Shown here: positions 24,565-36,818 of the stretch, one piece after another
Numbering within the stretch: position 1 is the stretch's first letter
Layout: each line of letters begins with the position of its first letter
Assembly (NCBI RefSeq): GCF_001659605.2
Contig: NC_035172.2
Coordinates: forward strand, 16,803,051 to 16,867,050
Source of the DNA: Manihot esculenta
Taxonomy: Eukaryota; Streptophyta; Magnoliopsida; Malpighiales; Euphorbiaceae
Direction of reading: 5' to 3'
DNA length: 64,000 bases
Translations under genes and position numbers: made by a program
The notes under the pieces: generated by a model
Told to the model about the DNA's origin: nothing
The model's database searches: none
Seen by the model: only the letters and a program-made list of their open reading frames with translations

Positions 24565-27456
24565 TTACCTCCAAGAACCGCCAAAGTCCAGCACACACAT
24601 CCTGAGCATATCCTCGATGGTTTGGATGGTCCTTTCTGATTGTCCGTCCGTCTGTGGGTGGAAGGCAGTACTGAAATCCAACCTGGTACCCATGGCGTTC
24701 TGCAGACTCCGCCAAAATCTGGAGGTGAACTGGGGCCCTCTATCTGACACTATCGAAACAGGAACCCCATGCAGCCTGACGATCTCATCAACGTACACCT
24801 GCGCCAACTTGTCCACAGAATAGCCACTCCTGATAGGGATGAAGTGAGCAGATTTGGTGAGTCTGTCCACAATCACCAATATGGAGTCCAATCTGTTGGA
24901 CGCCGCCGGTAACCCCACTACGAAGTCCATAGCTATATTTTCCCATTTCCATTCTGGAATAGGTAGCGGGTTAAGCATTCCAGCCGGCTTCTGATGTTCC
25001 AGCTTCACCCTCTGACACACTTCGCAGGCTGACACAAACTGTGCCACTTCTTTCTTCATAGCTGGCCACCAATAAACCTTCTTCAGGTCTTGATACATCT
25101 TGGTGGCTCCGGGGTGAATGCTGTATCTTGCATTATGAGCCTCTCTCATAATGTCTCCTTTTAGCCCTATGTCATCTGGTACACATAGTCTGCTCCCATA
25201 GCGGAGGATCCCCTTGCTGTCGAATCTGAACTCACTATCATTGCCTGACTGAACAGTCCTGGCAATCTTTACTAACACCGGGTCCTCATGCTGTTTCTGA
25301 GCCACCTGCTCCAGAAACACGGGTGCCACTCTCATCTGGGCCACCAAGGCACCTGTACCAGACAACTCCATCTGTAGACCTTCCTCAATGAGCTTGTAAA
25401 ACTCCTTCACCACTGGCCTCCTCTCTGCCGATATGTGGGATAAACTGCCGAGTGATTTTCGGCTTAAGGCGTCTGCCACAACATTCGCCTTACCCGGATG
25501 GTACTGAATCTTGCAATCATAGTCACTCAGCAGCTCCACCCATCTCCTCTGTCTCAAATTCAAATCTCTTTGACTCAGGATGTACTGCAGGCTTTTATGA
25601 TCTGTAAAGATCTCACATTTAACCCCATAAAGGTAGTGCCTCCACATCTTGAGTGCAAAGATTACTGCTGCCATCTCCAGGTCATGTGTGGGGTAATTCA
25701 ACTCATGCTTCTTCAGCTGCCTAGAAGCATAAGCGATCACCCTCTCATTCTGCATTAGTACACAACCCAGTCCCACACGGGACGCATCACAAAAGACTGT
25801 AAAGTCCTCATCACTAGATGGCAGAGCTAAAACTGGTGCTGAAGTCAACCTCTTCTTAAGCTCTTCAAAACTCTCTTCGCACTGGTCGGTCCACACAAAC
25901 TTCTGATTCTTCCTGGTTAGTCTGGTCAGAGGGGCTGCAATCTTTGAGAAGTCCTGAACGAACCTCCTGTAGTAACCTGCCAAACCCAAGAAACTTCTAA
26001 TCTCTGACACTGAAGTGGGTCTAGGCCAGTTAGCCACAGTTTCTGTCTTCTTGGGGTCCACCTCAATCCCATTCTCTGACACTACATGCCCCAAGAACGA
26101 GATGCTCCTCAGCCAGAACTCACATTTAGAGAACTTGGCATACAAGCCATGTTCCCTCAAGGTCTGCAAGACCAACCACAGATGATGGGCATGCTCCTCT
26201 GCATTCCTGGAATACACTAAGATATCATCTATGAAGACAATAACAAAGTGATCCAGGTATTGGCTAAATACTCTGTTCATGAGATCCATGAATGCTGCAG
26301 GGGCGTTAGTTAACCCGAACGGCATCACAAGGAACTCAAAATGCCCATATCTGGTCCTGAAAGTTGTCTTTGGCACATCTTCATCCCTTATTCTTAGCTG
26401 ATGGTACCCCGATCTTAGATCTATTTTGGAGAAACAACCCGCTCCTGCTAGCTGGTCGAATAGATCATCGATCCTCGGCAGAGGGTACCTATTTTTGGTA
26501 GTGACCTTGTTCAACTGCCTGTAGTCGATACAAAGTCTGAGGGACCCATCCTTCTTTCTTACAAACAAGACCGGAGCACCCCAAGGTGAGGTACTCTGTC
26601 GGATGAAGCCCTTCTCTACCAGCTCTTGCAACTGCTCTTTCAATTCCTTCAACTCGGCTGGGGCCATCCTGTAGGGAGGGATAGAGATCGGTCTAGTTCC
26701 AGGCACCAACTCTATCTCGAACTCTATCTCCCTAGCAGGTGGTAAACCTGGAAGCTCGTCTGGAAAGACATCCTGAAACTCTCTGACAACTGGCACCGAG
26801 GCTGGCTCCCTGACCTGACTGTCTAGCTCTCTCACATGAGCTAAGTACCCCTGACATCCCTTCCTAAGCAACCTACGAGCCTGAAGAGCTGATATCAGAC
26901 CTCTAGGCGTGCCCCTCTTGTCTCCTCTGAAGACGACCTCTGACCCGTTCTGATCTCTGAACCTGACTACCTTGTCTCTGCAGTCCAAGGTAGCACCATG
27001 GGTAGATAGCCAATCCATCCCTAGAATGACGTCAAAGTCTGTCAAATCTAGAACCACAAGGTCGGCGGAAAGGCATCTTCCCTCAACAAAAACTGGACTG
27101 TACTGGCAGACTGACACTGCCACTGACGGGTCACACTTGGGTCCACTGACCCATAGGGGACACTCTAACCCAGAGACTATCAGACCCAACCTCTCAATGG
27201 CTCTCGGAGCAATAAATGAATGAGATGCACCCGGTTCCATTAAAGCATACACATCAGAACACCCAATGACGAGATTACCTGACACCACGGTGTTGGATGT
27301 GTTAGCCTCCTGCTGAGTCATGGTGAAGATCCTGGCTGGAGCTGATGGACCTTCACCTCGGGAACCAGAAGAAGAGGCTGCCCCTCTCCTTCTACCTCTG
27401 CCACTGCCCTGAGTTGTGGCTAGAGCTGCTGGCTGTGCCACACTACCAGAAGCTGT
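24565..27456 (-). pseudogene. Element B protease, RT, RNase H and integrase core
   Basis: A 958-residue open segment running from just after the gag zinc knuckle to a TAA in the integrase. It contains protease ([12 protein letters not shown]), RT ([29 protein letters not shown]), RNase H ([20 protein letters not shown]), the integrase zinc finger and most of the core ([13 protein letters not shown]). In the protease the motif reads EPG where A and C read DPG. The presumed catalytic Asp is therefore lost, which would disable maturation. The TAA at 24565-24567 replaces CAG. Confidence 0.93.
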
Positions 27457-28896
27457 CTACTGGGGCTGACCCATAAAAGGTGCTCTAGGACACTCCCGAG
27501 CCATGTGTCCCTCCTGTCCACATCTGAAACATGTATTAGTCCAAGCTCGACACACTCCCCTGTGTGGCCTTCCACATCTCTGGCATTCTGTACCATCTGA
27601 GCCTGAGCTCGAGCCACCGCCAAATCCCAGACCGGATTTCAACTTATTCCAAAACTTATTCTTCTTCGGCTTCTTGGTGGTGTTATCCCACCTCTTCTTA
27701 CTTGAGCTCTGAGAAGAGAGACCTGGCCCTCCTCTGCCTGGGGTCTTAACCCCTGAAGACTGGGTCACTGACTGCTTCACTGACCCCTCAACTATAGTAC
27801 TCGCCTCCATCCTTCGAGCCATATCCACCACAGTGTGGAAACTTTCGCTCTCAACTAACTGAATCAACGAGGAGTACCTGGAATGCAGCTTCATAACATA
27901 TCTCTTGGCTTTCTTCGAATCGGTATCTAGAGCTTGCCCTGAAAAAGGCAATAGCTCTAAGAATTTATCTGTGAACTCCTCTACACTCATGTGCTCTGTC
28001 TGCCTCAGTTGCTCAAACTCAGTCATTTTCAGTTCTCTGGAACTGTCTGGAAAAGCCCATCCAGCGAACTCATTCGCAAATTCCTCCCATGTCATGCCAT
28101 CTAGTCTCGGGTCCACATAACACTTGAACCATTCCCGTGCCTTCTTGCACTTTAAGGTGAACCCTGCCATCTGAATGGCCCTGCTATCATCCGCCCCTAG
28201 CTCATCAGTTATTGTCTTCACTACTCTCAGATACTCAAAGGGGTCATCCCCTGACTTGTATTTGGGAGCATCCAGCTTAAGGTAATCTGTCATCTTTACT
28301 TTGCTCCCACCGGCTGAGCTAGGTCTGGGAGGTTGAGTAACTGCGGCTGCTGGTTCTATAGGTGGTGGAGGTGGGGGTGCAGCATTCCCCGAGGTGGGGT
28401 TTGCCGGGTTTGGATAGAAGGGTGAGGGTGGATAAGCTGGGTACTGTGTGTAAGGTGGATAGAAAGGTGGATAAGGCATGTAGGTAGGGTAGGGATTAAA
28501 GCTGGAATAATCCGATGTGCCTCCCATCGAATACCCTGAACCCTGTGGGAAGGGTGGATAATGGGGTGGAAAACCATACCCCGAGGCCTGAACGCCTCCC
28601 TGAGACTCCCCTGTCCCCTCTTCCTCCATGCTCACATCCAGGTTCCCATCCCTCCTCTGATCCTCTTCCGTAACCTCCCTCACATCTGAAGAACTTCCTC
28701 CTCTATCTGTCCCCCTTCTGCTAGTGTCAAAAGACCTTCTAGGGTCCCTTGACACTCTTTCTCTGTTGGCTCTACAAGACATTGCCCTAGGCAATGTAGG
28801 AGGACGGGCGCTCGTGCCCTCATCCTCAGGTGGTACTCCAGTCAATCTTGCCGATCGACGGGTTCCTCTCATCCTGTTTTCTGAAAAACAGTACAC
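27457..28896 (-). pseudogene. Element B gag, ending at a TAG after the zinc knuckle
   Basis: A 479-residue frame. The conserved start is probably the internal Met (MRGTRRSARLTG) at about 28872. It holds the Pro/Tyr-rich linker, the capsid-like domain (DYLKLDAPKYKSGDDPFEYL), and a CQRC..CFRCGQEGHMAREC zinc region near the end. It stops at TAG 27457-27459, seven residues past PFMGQPQ. Pol continues in the same frame immediately after. The same codon is TAG in element C and CAG in A. As it stands it encodes a complete gag. Confidence 0.9.
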
Positions 28897-29128
28897 ATCA
28901 CAAAAACATTAGCATCATATGGTTCATGTGGGCACACATGAACCCTCATCACATATACATCATTCATATCATAGCATCAATGCACATGTATATAATCATG
29001 GCATTACACATCATCATACAAGACAGGACTCCACATCCTATCTTAGTGGACATGATCTTTCCTATTGTGCTTGACCTTCTAGAACATCTATGAGCTCGAC
29101 ACTCTAGGTCCGATCCTATGAACCTAGG

Positions 29129-29140
29129 GCTCTGATACCA
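29129..29140 (-). other. Primer binding site of element B (initiator tRNA-Met)
   Basis: TGGTATCAGAGC on the minus strand, three bases from the 5' LTR. Confidence 0.93.
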
Positions 29141-29143
29141 TTC

Positions 29144-31446
29144 TGTAACGATCCGAAAATCGGACCGCTACCGGCGCTAGGATCCGGGTCGGCTTAAGGC
29201 CGCCAAGACCCGTAGCAAGCCTGACATACAACCTGAAAACCTGTTTAATCCCATACATGATCAACAACATATATAAAAATTTAAAACTTTTCTTTCATAC
29301 ACCCAACTCAACCTGAGCATGCACTGTACATAGCCATAATCATAATCATGACTCCTCTGTGGGATCCCATCAATGCCCCAATGGGCGATACATCATAAGA
29401 TGAGTTGGCTTACATAAACATCATAAAAAGATTTAAGATCATGTATTAAAAGGGATACCTCATATATAAAGTCAAGCACAATCTCTAATCCTCAATATCA
29501 TTACATGACTGAAACTGTACTTTTACATGACATTAATACATTTATCATGAACACACTAACTATTACAAATACCAGACTTCATTACTCTTGTAAACCTCCT
29601 GGTCTACCCTGTACCTGCAATCCTGGGGAAATTTGGGAGAGGGGTGAGCTACTAGAGCCCAGTGAGCAGAATAATAAAACATTTAAAACATATGATAACA
29701 TGAAATGCATCACATCACAGCTAATCACATCAAGGATGAACCTGTCACCAATAGCCCTCTACATGGTCCAACTGTGCCAGAACGTAGAATGGGTCCTGGT
29801 CTTTCCCTTACATATCATAACATAACAGTGTCCAACTGTGCCAGAACGTAGAATGGGTCCTGGTCTTTCCCTTACATAGTGCCAGCGAACGTAGAATGGG
29901 TCCCACTGGTCTTACATTCCGTACCGTACATATCACATCGTCATATCATAGGTCGAGGGCTATGGATCATCCAACATTCATCCACATCAACATTTAAAAT
30001 ATGCAATGCAACATATTCGTGAATTCTAATGCAAACAACCTAATTCATCACATGGCATTCATGATGCATGATCATGCTCAAACCTTGCAGTTGATTTACT
30101 TTAAAACGTAAAGGTTTATTCCACTCACCTCTGGATAGCTCTGACCAGACACTGGGGCAACAGACTCACTGCTGGGGTCCTCGGTTCCTCGGGTCCGAAC
30201 CTACACAGGTGGACTCAAATGAGGGACCAAACAAACATGAACATAACTCTAAACAACTCCCCCAAAACCCCCTAAAACATCATGGAATAATCATAGAAAA
30301 ACATGCAAGAAATGGCTGAAAGGGCACTTTCGGCGGCCGAAAGTCCCTTCAGAGCCGAAAGTCAGGCAGGTTCGGCGGCACCTTCGGCGGCCGAAACTCC
30401 CAGACAGAGGCAAAACTCATGCATGTTCGGCGGCACTTTCGGCGGCCGAAACTCCCAGACAGAGACGAAAGTCTCCTTTCAAGGGTAAGCTTCGGCAGCC
30501 GAAGGCTGCCTCCACAAGCACGTTCGGCGGCCGAAAGTTCCTTCGGCTGCCGAACCTGGTTTCTCCCAGAATGGCAGAAACTCAGCTCCCTTATGTATTT
30601 ATGCCTCGACTCTCATCCAAACATGCATAAACCTATTCTACAACACTCATACACAAGCATACAAGTTCCTAGGGGCATCAACTAACTAAAACCCCATCTA
30701 AAACACATCAAACATACATTTGCAAGCCACATTGTTCAAAATCACCTCAAAAACCCATAAGCTCAACATAAGCTACACATGCATTTTCTACCCCATGAAC
30801 TTGCATAAAACTTGCTTAAAACATAAAGTAAGCTAGAGATCGACTCTTACCTCTTGAAGATCGAGGGTAGAGGCGATCTAACTTGGAGTTGGAAGAGATT
30901 TGAGTTCTTGAACCTCAAAGCTCCAAAACTTGCTTAAAACTTGGAAATCTTCAAAATAAGATGAAAACTAGTGAAAAACTCGAAAGATCTGAAGGAAAAG
31001 ACTCAAGATCGGTGAGGGGCGGCGGAGAACTCACCTTGGCCGGAAATGGGAAAAAAGCTCGCCCGTTTTCTGCTAAGGGACCCTTTTATAGTGGCTGGCC
31101 AGGCCACGTTCGGGGGCCGAACGTGCCTCCGCATGCATGCCATATTCGGCGGCCGAACTTGAGGTTCGGCGGCCGAACCTGGACTTTCCTCACTTATGCT
31201 TTCGGGGGCCTAAAGGCGCTCCCGAAGGCATGCATGTTCGGCGGCCGAACTTGAGCTTCGGCGGCCGAACCTGAGTTTTCCTTCAAGGTTGTTTTCATGC
31301 AAAAACTCATTTCCATTTTACTTAAAACCATGAAATACCTTAAAACATTTTATGAAAACATGATTCTACCCTACTAGAGGCTTTCGACATCCGAGATTCC
31401 ACCGGATGGTAGGAATTCCGATACCGGAGTCTAGCCGGGTATTACA
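29144..31446 (-). repeat. Element B right (5') LTR, 2303 bp
   Basis: The full-length LTR has the U3 palindrome cluster (about 31111-31272), TATA box (31081-31091), leader donor-like sites, cluster 1 (about 30327-30560) and the hairpin module (about 29768-29915). Its first base pairs differ slightly from A (TGTAACGATCCG). Confidence 0.93.
31081..31091 (-). promoter_or_regulatory. TATA box of element B's 5' LTR
   Basis: CTATAAAAGGG on the minus strand. This is the only 5' LTR promoter of the A/B/C set with an uninterrupted leader and a complete gag downstream. Confidence 0.72.
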
Positions 31447-33554
31447 ACTATCTTCTATGCAATAAGGATAAGCGGTCCGTCCTACAGTACTCCATCCAGA
31501 TAACATTGCATACGCAGGAAAATCACTTATAGTCCACATTAAAGTAGCTCGCAAGTTGAAATTTTCTTTATTGAATGCATCATATGTTTCAACTCCATTC
31601 TCCCATAAATCTTTCAACTCAGTTACTAGGGGTTGCAAATACACATCCAACTTATATTTTGGATTTCTAGGCTTTGGGACAAGTATAGTGAGAAACATAT
31701 ACTTACCTTTTATGTATAACCATGGGGTAAGTTGTACGGTGTCAATATGACATGCCATAATGAATATTGCTGACCAGATTGTCTAAAGGGTTGAAAACCA
31801 TTAGTACACAGTCATAGACGGACATTACGTTTCTCTGCACTAAAATGAGGCCAATTGCTATCAAAAGCTTTCCATGCATATAAATCAGATGGATGATGCA
31901 TTAAATCATCATTAGTCCCATGATTGGCATGCCAAGTCATATCCTTAGCTGTAGCATTAGAAGTGTACAACCTTTGTAGTCTAGATGTGATTGGCATGTA
32001 ATACATTTTACTATAAACAACTTGAATTTTACTAGAACTCTGGCTATCTCGCAATCGTTTGTACCTCAGATGATCACACACCTTGCATCTGAGCAATTCA
32101 TTATCCTCACTCCAATAAATCATACAACCATTTAAGCAACTATGAATCTTTTGAATTAGTAATCCCAAGCCTTCAAGTAATTTCTTGATTGAGTAGAAAT
32201 TATCAGTAAACAAATTATTAGTAGGTAAAATTTCTTTGATGAATTGGCAAATATTGTCAAAGCAGCGTTCAGACAAATGATGTTCACTTTTGATATTCAA
32301 TATCCTTGCCACAGCTGAAGGTTGTGAATGATTTTCACAACCTGGCCACAATTCCTGATTAGCAGCGGCCAACATATCATACAATCTCTGAGTATATTGG
32401 TTTGGAGGCTCATTACTTATTGATGGAAAGAAACTAGGTCCTGCTGCATCTACAACTAGTTGTTCATAAGCATTAGAGAACTCACCATGTTGATATTCCA
32501 TATTGCAAGTGTTGTCAGTCGAATCATTACTTCTCCCATGGACCGCATTGTAGTTTTGAATTTCACCATGAAAATACTACACATAATAGTCTCTAACAAA
32601 CCCATATTTCATCAGATGAAATCTAATTGTACTCTCATCTTCAAAACTGCAATTTTGGCACTTAAATCGATTACATGGACACCTAATTAGTTCTCCATTC
32701 AAACAGTCTAGAAATTGTTTGGCAGCTGATATGAATTCATTTAATCCTTTAAGGAATAAAGGATTTAGTAGACCATCTTTTAGTCTTGCATACATCAAAC
32801 CTCTATCAGAATGCATATTGTACCTATTGTACCTATAAAAGAGTTGGTCAAAATGGTCAGAACGTAATGAGTAATGGCGGTCTCACAGCAGTGGTAATTG
32901 CAAGAAGTGTTGGGGTTGGTGAGAACTACAAAAAACTATGCACATGTGATGGGACCATCATATGGGAATCACAAACAACAGGTTGAAGAATTTTGTAAGT
33001 TTCCTGAAAAATCATATATTGAATACTTTAGAGGGAAGGACTTACTAAGTTTAGTAGTTAGCGTTTTTGCTGAGTTTGCTTGATTAATGACATTACCTGC
33101 ATTACTATAATGTCTATTCTTAGTTCTTGTATTGTTTTTCTTCTATCCATGTAGCGTATCCTTTCATTGAGTTATAATAATTACATTCTATTGCATAGTG
33201 CTCAAATTTCCCATCTACTATGTCATTTTTTTTTGTAATAAGAAAATTATTAAGTTTAGGTATAATGAGATTAGAACAAGCCTATGAGTGAATTGACTGT
33301 ATATACTTTCTTTAGATTGGTAACCTTCAAATCCCTATCTTTACTGTTGTGCACTTGAATATTTCCCTTTTAACCTAGTAAAATTAAGGCATGCTATTAA
33401 ATGGCTTATGTTGGCTATAAGATATTGTTCTTCTGCTGTCTTTTTGGCCAGTGTTGACTTTAGCAATAGGAGCTTTCCAAAATAAACAATAAACTTGTTC
33501 ACACTGAACTTTTGGCATATGAGCTCTTCATAAAATCGATGAACAAGGAGAACA

Positions 33555-33915
33555 ATAAACTTTGGAAATTATATACAGCCTTCAAAGTAGAACAATATTG
33601 TTTCTACTTCTAGTATTTCCTTTTCTCCAAAATAAGGGAAAAAATAACAAATCAACGATTTTGTTTACTTTTTGTTGTCTATTTCTAAGCAAATTTTGAA
33701 ACTGTTTTAAACTGGAGATTTAAAACAGTTTCAAAGATAAATTATTTTAAATTATTTTAAACTGAAGATTTAAAACTGTTTTACTGTCAGCATTGCTCCT
33801 ATTTAAAACTGTTTTAAACAAATTTTGAAACTTTGGAAATTATATACAGCCTTCAAAGTAAAACAATATCTTTACTATTTGTTGTCTATTTCTAAGCAAA
33901 CTTTGAAACTTTTAC
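33555..33915. repeat. Duplicated block in the CACTA 5' region
   Basis: The string ttggaaattatatacagcc, continuing into ttcaaagtaraacaatat, occurs at about 33560 and 33836, with a degenerate third copy at 34276. The follow-on tgttgtctatttctaagcaaa occurs at about 33672 and 33881. It looks like an imperfect local duplication of about 280 bp. Confidence 0.75.
33695..33735. repeat. Perfect 17-bp inverted repeat with 7-nt loop
   Basis: TTTGAAACTGTTTTAAA (33695-33711) is followed by CTGGAGA and then its exact complement TTTAAAACAGTTTCAAA (33719-33735). Partial copies of the arm follow at about 33757-33815. Confidence 0.9.
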
Positions 33916-34582
33916 TGATTTTGTTTATAAAATAATTAAAATTGTTTTAATTTACAGAACAAACCCAAATGTCTAATACTATGCCAACAACCTTTAAAAA
34001 TTATCACAAACATACTTTATCACCCTCAGCCTAGAGTAGTCATGTTTCTATTGATCCAATTTGTAGTTCTTTCCAACATCCGCAATTTGAAAAAAAAAAT
34101 TATTATAAAATTCAATAAAAATGCTTGAGCTATTTCAGTTATATAATATTTGATAATGAAATAATTGAGGTCTTTAGTAAGGCATGGATCAAATGATGAA
34201 AAACTACCCAACCCAAAGATGAGGTTCTGCTTGACAAGCTTTTCTAGCTCAATTGACTCAACATACCAATACCACTTTGGAAATTATATAAAGCCTTCTC
34301 TATCTGGAAATCAACTTCAAAGTAACGATTTAAGTATTGTTTCATTTAATTAATTTATTAATGCTTTTCCTCCATCTTTCTTTTCATGGAAAATATATAG
34401 ATAAGCTGAGTGAAAGATTCAATATATTCTCAGGTGATTTTAAGCAGAAGGCAGTGAAGTACTAATAATTCCTAATAATTCCTATTTCCTATTTTACCAA
34501 ACAGCAATCAAGACCAACAACGGTGAAACCAGCGACAGCAGTGTGGATATCACAAACAACAGGGATAACGAATTTTCTTATG

Positions 34583-34835
34583 TTAAATTTCCTCACCTTT
34601 GAGGAGTAGCAGCGACAGGTGAAGGCAAGAGTAGCAGTGACAGGGATAGCTAAGTGAAAGAATTAAATTTCCTCACCTTTGAGGAGTAGCAGCGATAGGG
34701 ATAGCTAAGTGAAGGCAATTGATAGACGGTGTTAAATTTCTTATGTTAACGGATATCACAAACAACGGGGATAGCTGAGTGAAAGAATTAAATTTCCTCA
34801 CCTTTGAGGAGTAGCAGCGATAGCAATTGATAGAT
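34583..34835. repeat. Diverged tandem repeat
   Basis: Three copies of ttaaatttcctcacctttga, extending into ggagtagcagcga, begin near 34583, 34672 and 34788. They are separated by variants of gggatagctaagtgaa. Confidence 0.8.
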
Positions 34836-34878
34836 GGTGAAGGCAGGAGTAGTCGGGGAAGCCAACAACGGTGAAGGT

Positions 34879-34950
34879 GACGGTAGCTTCAACGTCGACA
34901 CTGACGGTAGCTTCAATAGTGAAAGCGACGGTAGCTTCAACGTCGACACC
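34879..34950. repeat. 24-bp minisatellite, three units
   Basis: Units begin with GACGGTAGCTTCAA at 34879, 34903 and 34927, an exact 24-bp spacing. The length is a multiple of three, so frames on both strands stay open through it. I do not read it as coding. Confidence 0.85.
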
Positions 34951-35193
34951 GACGAGAGGGAGAAGGACGTACAGTAGCAATTGTAAAGGAAAGAGGGAAA
35001 AGGGGAATTACGTGAAGCTGAGAAAGAGGGAAAAGGGTCGTGCAACTGAGAAAGAGGAATTTGTGAATTCTTATGTTAGGGATTTTAAATTTAGTAACGA
35101 AAACATCCTTTACTAAGTTTAACTTCTATAATGTATAATAAATCCATTACTAAATGACTGAATAAAAAATCATTTAGTAATGGATGTGTACAT

Positions 35194-36668
35194 TGTTGGG
35201 AAATCCCGAGATTAATTGCAACCCAGTTGCGCAGCGGAAAAATAAAATTTTGGATTTCCTTTCCCAGAATCCGAGTGCTCCGTTTAAATCAAAAGAAAGA
35301 TGTGAGACTAACCTGTTAATCTCGTAGTGAAGATACACTGGCGGACTGATGGTGCTGCCTTTTCAAACGAACACCCTCTATGGTATCCACACGAACGTCT
35401 TCTATCCTTCTAGAGTGCTAGCTCTTTTCAAGATGGATAGATTATGTGCTCTATGATCTACAATCTTTTAGATTGAGTTTTCTCAAAACTTTTCAACCAC
35501 CTACTCAATCTGTAGAAGGAGTATTTATAGGCCTCAGTCTTTTAATTTTCCCACAACTCTTTTCCTAAAAGAGTTGTGCTTAGAACCCACTATCACAATC
35601 TCACAGATACTCAAATATCTTTATGTGATAGAGTCCTTTATCTGTAACACTTACAGATAGACTGCAGATCTTTTAAATATTATTATCTCATAATAATAAA
35701 TTATTATTATTAATAATAATAACACTTATTATTATTAATTATATTAATAATTAATATTAATAATAATATTAATAATAATAACACTTTATTATTATTAATT
35801 ATACTAATGGGCTTTTAGCCCATTAATATAGCACATCAACAACGTTCTTGTGTGTGACCCAATAGGCTCATATTAATTGGCAATAGGCCCAGTCCAACAA
35901 GGCCTATAAGTCATAAGTGGCCTCTAGCAAGACATTATGACTACCCAACTAATATGAGGATCAATAGTCCGATAAAGCCTATTAAGTAGAACATGAATTA
36001 ATCCCTTTGTCACACGATATCTAGTTTGAACATAAGTCATGGTCAATGTCAAACTTATAATGTTCAAACTTATGATTTCTCGATCTCTAAGTAGACTGAT
36101 AAATTCAAATGATATTGATCACACTATCAATTCATTTGAGCACGGCCATGCATTTCTCAGTCTCACTTATCGAGGGGCCCAGAAGATATCTCTCTCATAG
36201 AGAGGGACAAATCCTATCTTGATTGTTCATTTTCCTCTACATAATTTCTATTATGCTCAATCATAACCTTTATGATTGTCCGATTAAAGACAACGTTTGA
36301 TTATGTCAAAACATAACAGTCCTTATGTTGGAAACTATGACAATCTCAAGTCAAAGGATTAAGACATAACTACTTTGAGATTCACTTATGACAATGACCC
36401 ATGTAGTGATCTCAATGCGGGTCCATCCAATACTTTGTTCTCTAACAAGTATTTATGATTATTGATTTATATCAACATATACATAATCATCTCATGATTA
36501 TCAATCAATAATCATACTAGTTATATTTTATTATTATCAACATAATAATAAGTAACCAGGGATGATAATCATTATTATGTAACATGCAAACAAATAATAA
36601 TGATAAAAACCTCTAGAACGACATACAAAAAAGGTCCAAGATAATGGCCTAGGGCATATACACTAACA
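35194..36668 (-). repeat. Element G left (3') LTR
   Basis: It runs from TGTTGGGAAATCCC to CATATACACTAACA. It has a TATA-like box on the minus strand at 35521-35530 (CTATAAATAC). A low-complexity (TTA/TAA) stretch lies at about 35675-35780. Confidence 0.95.
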
Positions 36669-36680
36669 ATCTCCCACTTG
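36669..36680 (-). other. Polypurine tract of element G
   Basis: AAGTGGGAGATT on the minus strand, abutting the 3' LTR. It is a typical copia polypurine tract. Confidence 0.8.
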
Positions 36681-36818
36681 CACTAGGCCTAATCATATAA
36701 GTATCTAATACCCATAGACCTAGTGTGCTGATCATGCTTGACCTGTGAAAGAAGCTTAGTCAGTGGATCTGCAATGTTGTCATTTGTGTCTACTTTGCAT
36801 ATTTTGATATCTCCTCTA

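Larger units (their letters stand above)
21534..31446 (-). mobile_element. Element B: Ty3 chromovirus (Tekay/Del-like), complete
   Basis: A 9913-bp element flanked by actat (21529-21533 and 31447-31451). The left LTR is 21534-23780 and the right (5') LTR 29144-31446. The internal region has a PPT at 23781-23795 and a PBS at 29129-29140. It is inserted within the TNP2 coding sequence. The gag-pro-pol frame has only two in-frame stops and no frameshift, so it is the least damaged copy in the window. It is close to element A throughout the internal region. Confidence 0.95.
18098..32816 (-). pseudogene. CACTA TNP2 transposase gene, split by element B and a solo LTR
   Basis: The N-terminal Transpos_assoc-like domain (32816-32577) has CPCNRFKCQNC and HLMKYGFVRDYYV. 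TNP2 proper follows at 32501-31812 and 31758-31447 and is cut inside YPYCIEDS by element B. It resumes at 21533 with GGKQSWFDNHRKFLP and FRRNKTTF, then 21351-20845. A DUF4218-like part (20832-20614; VERVFPPSFFDCMERL, PVQYRWMYPFER), a DUF4216-like part (20087-19749; VTSYNGYMVNGYKF) and a C-terminal tail follow, to TAA at 18098-18100. The tail is cut by a solo LTR. TNP2 cuts the CACTA ends during transposition (family role). Apart from the insertions there are frameshifts and stops (for example near 32576 and 20833), so it is inactive. The frame is continuous across the element B site if one target copy is ignored. Confidence 0.87.
32817..35193. other. CACTA 5' region, non-coding with local repeats
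   Basis: This stretch lies upstream of TNP2 (minus strand) and should contain its promoter. It is AT-rich up to about 34450 and then more GC-rich. No convincing gene is present. It holds a duplicated block (33555-33915), a long inverted repeat (33695-33735), a diverged tandem repeat (34583-34835), a 24-bp minisatellite (34879-34950) and, from about 35080, motifs like the subterminal repeats at the other CACTA end. Confidence 0.6.
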
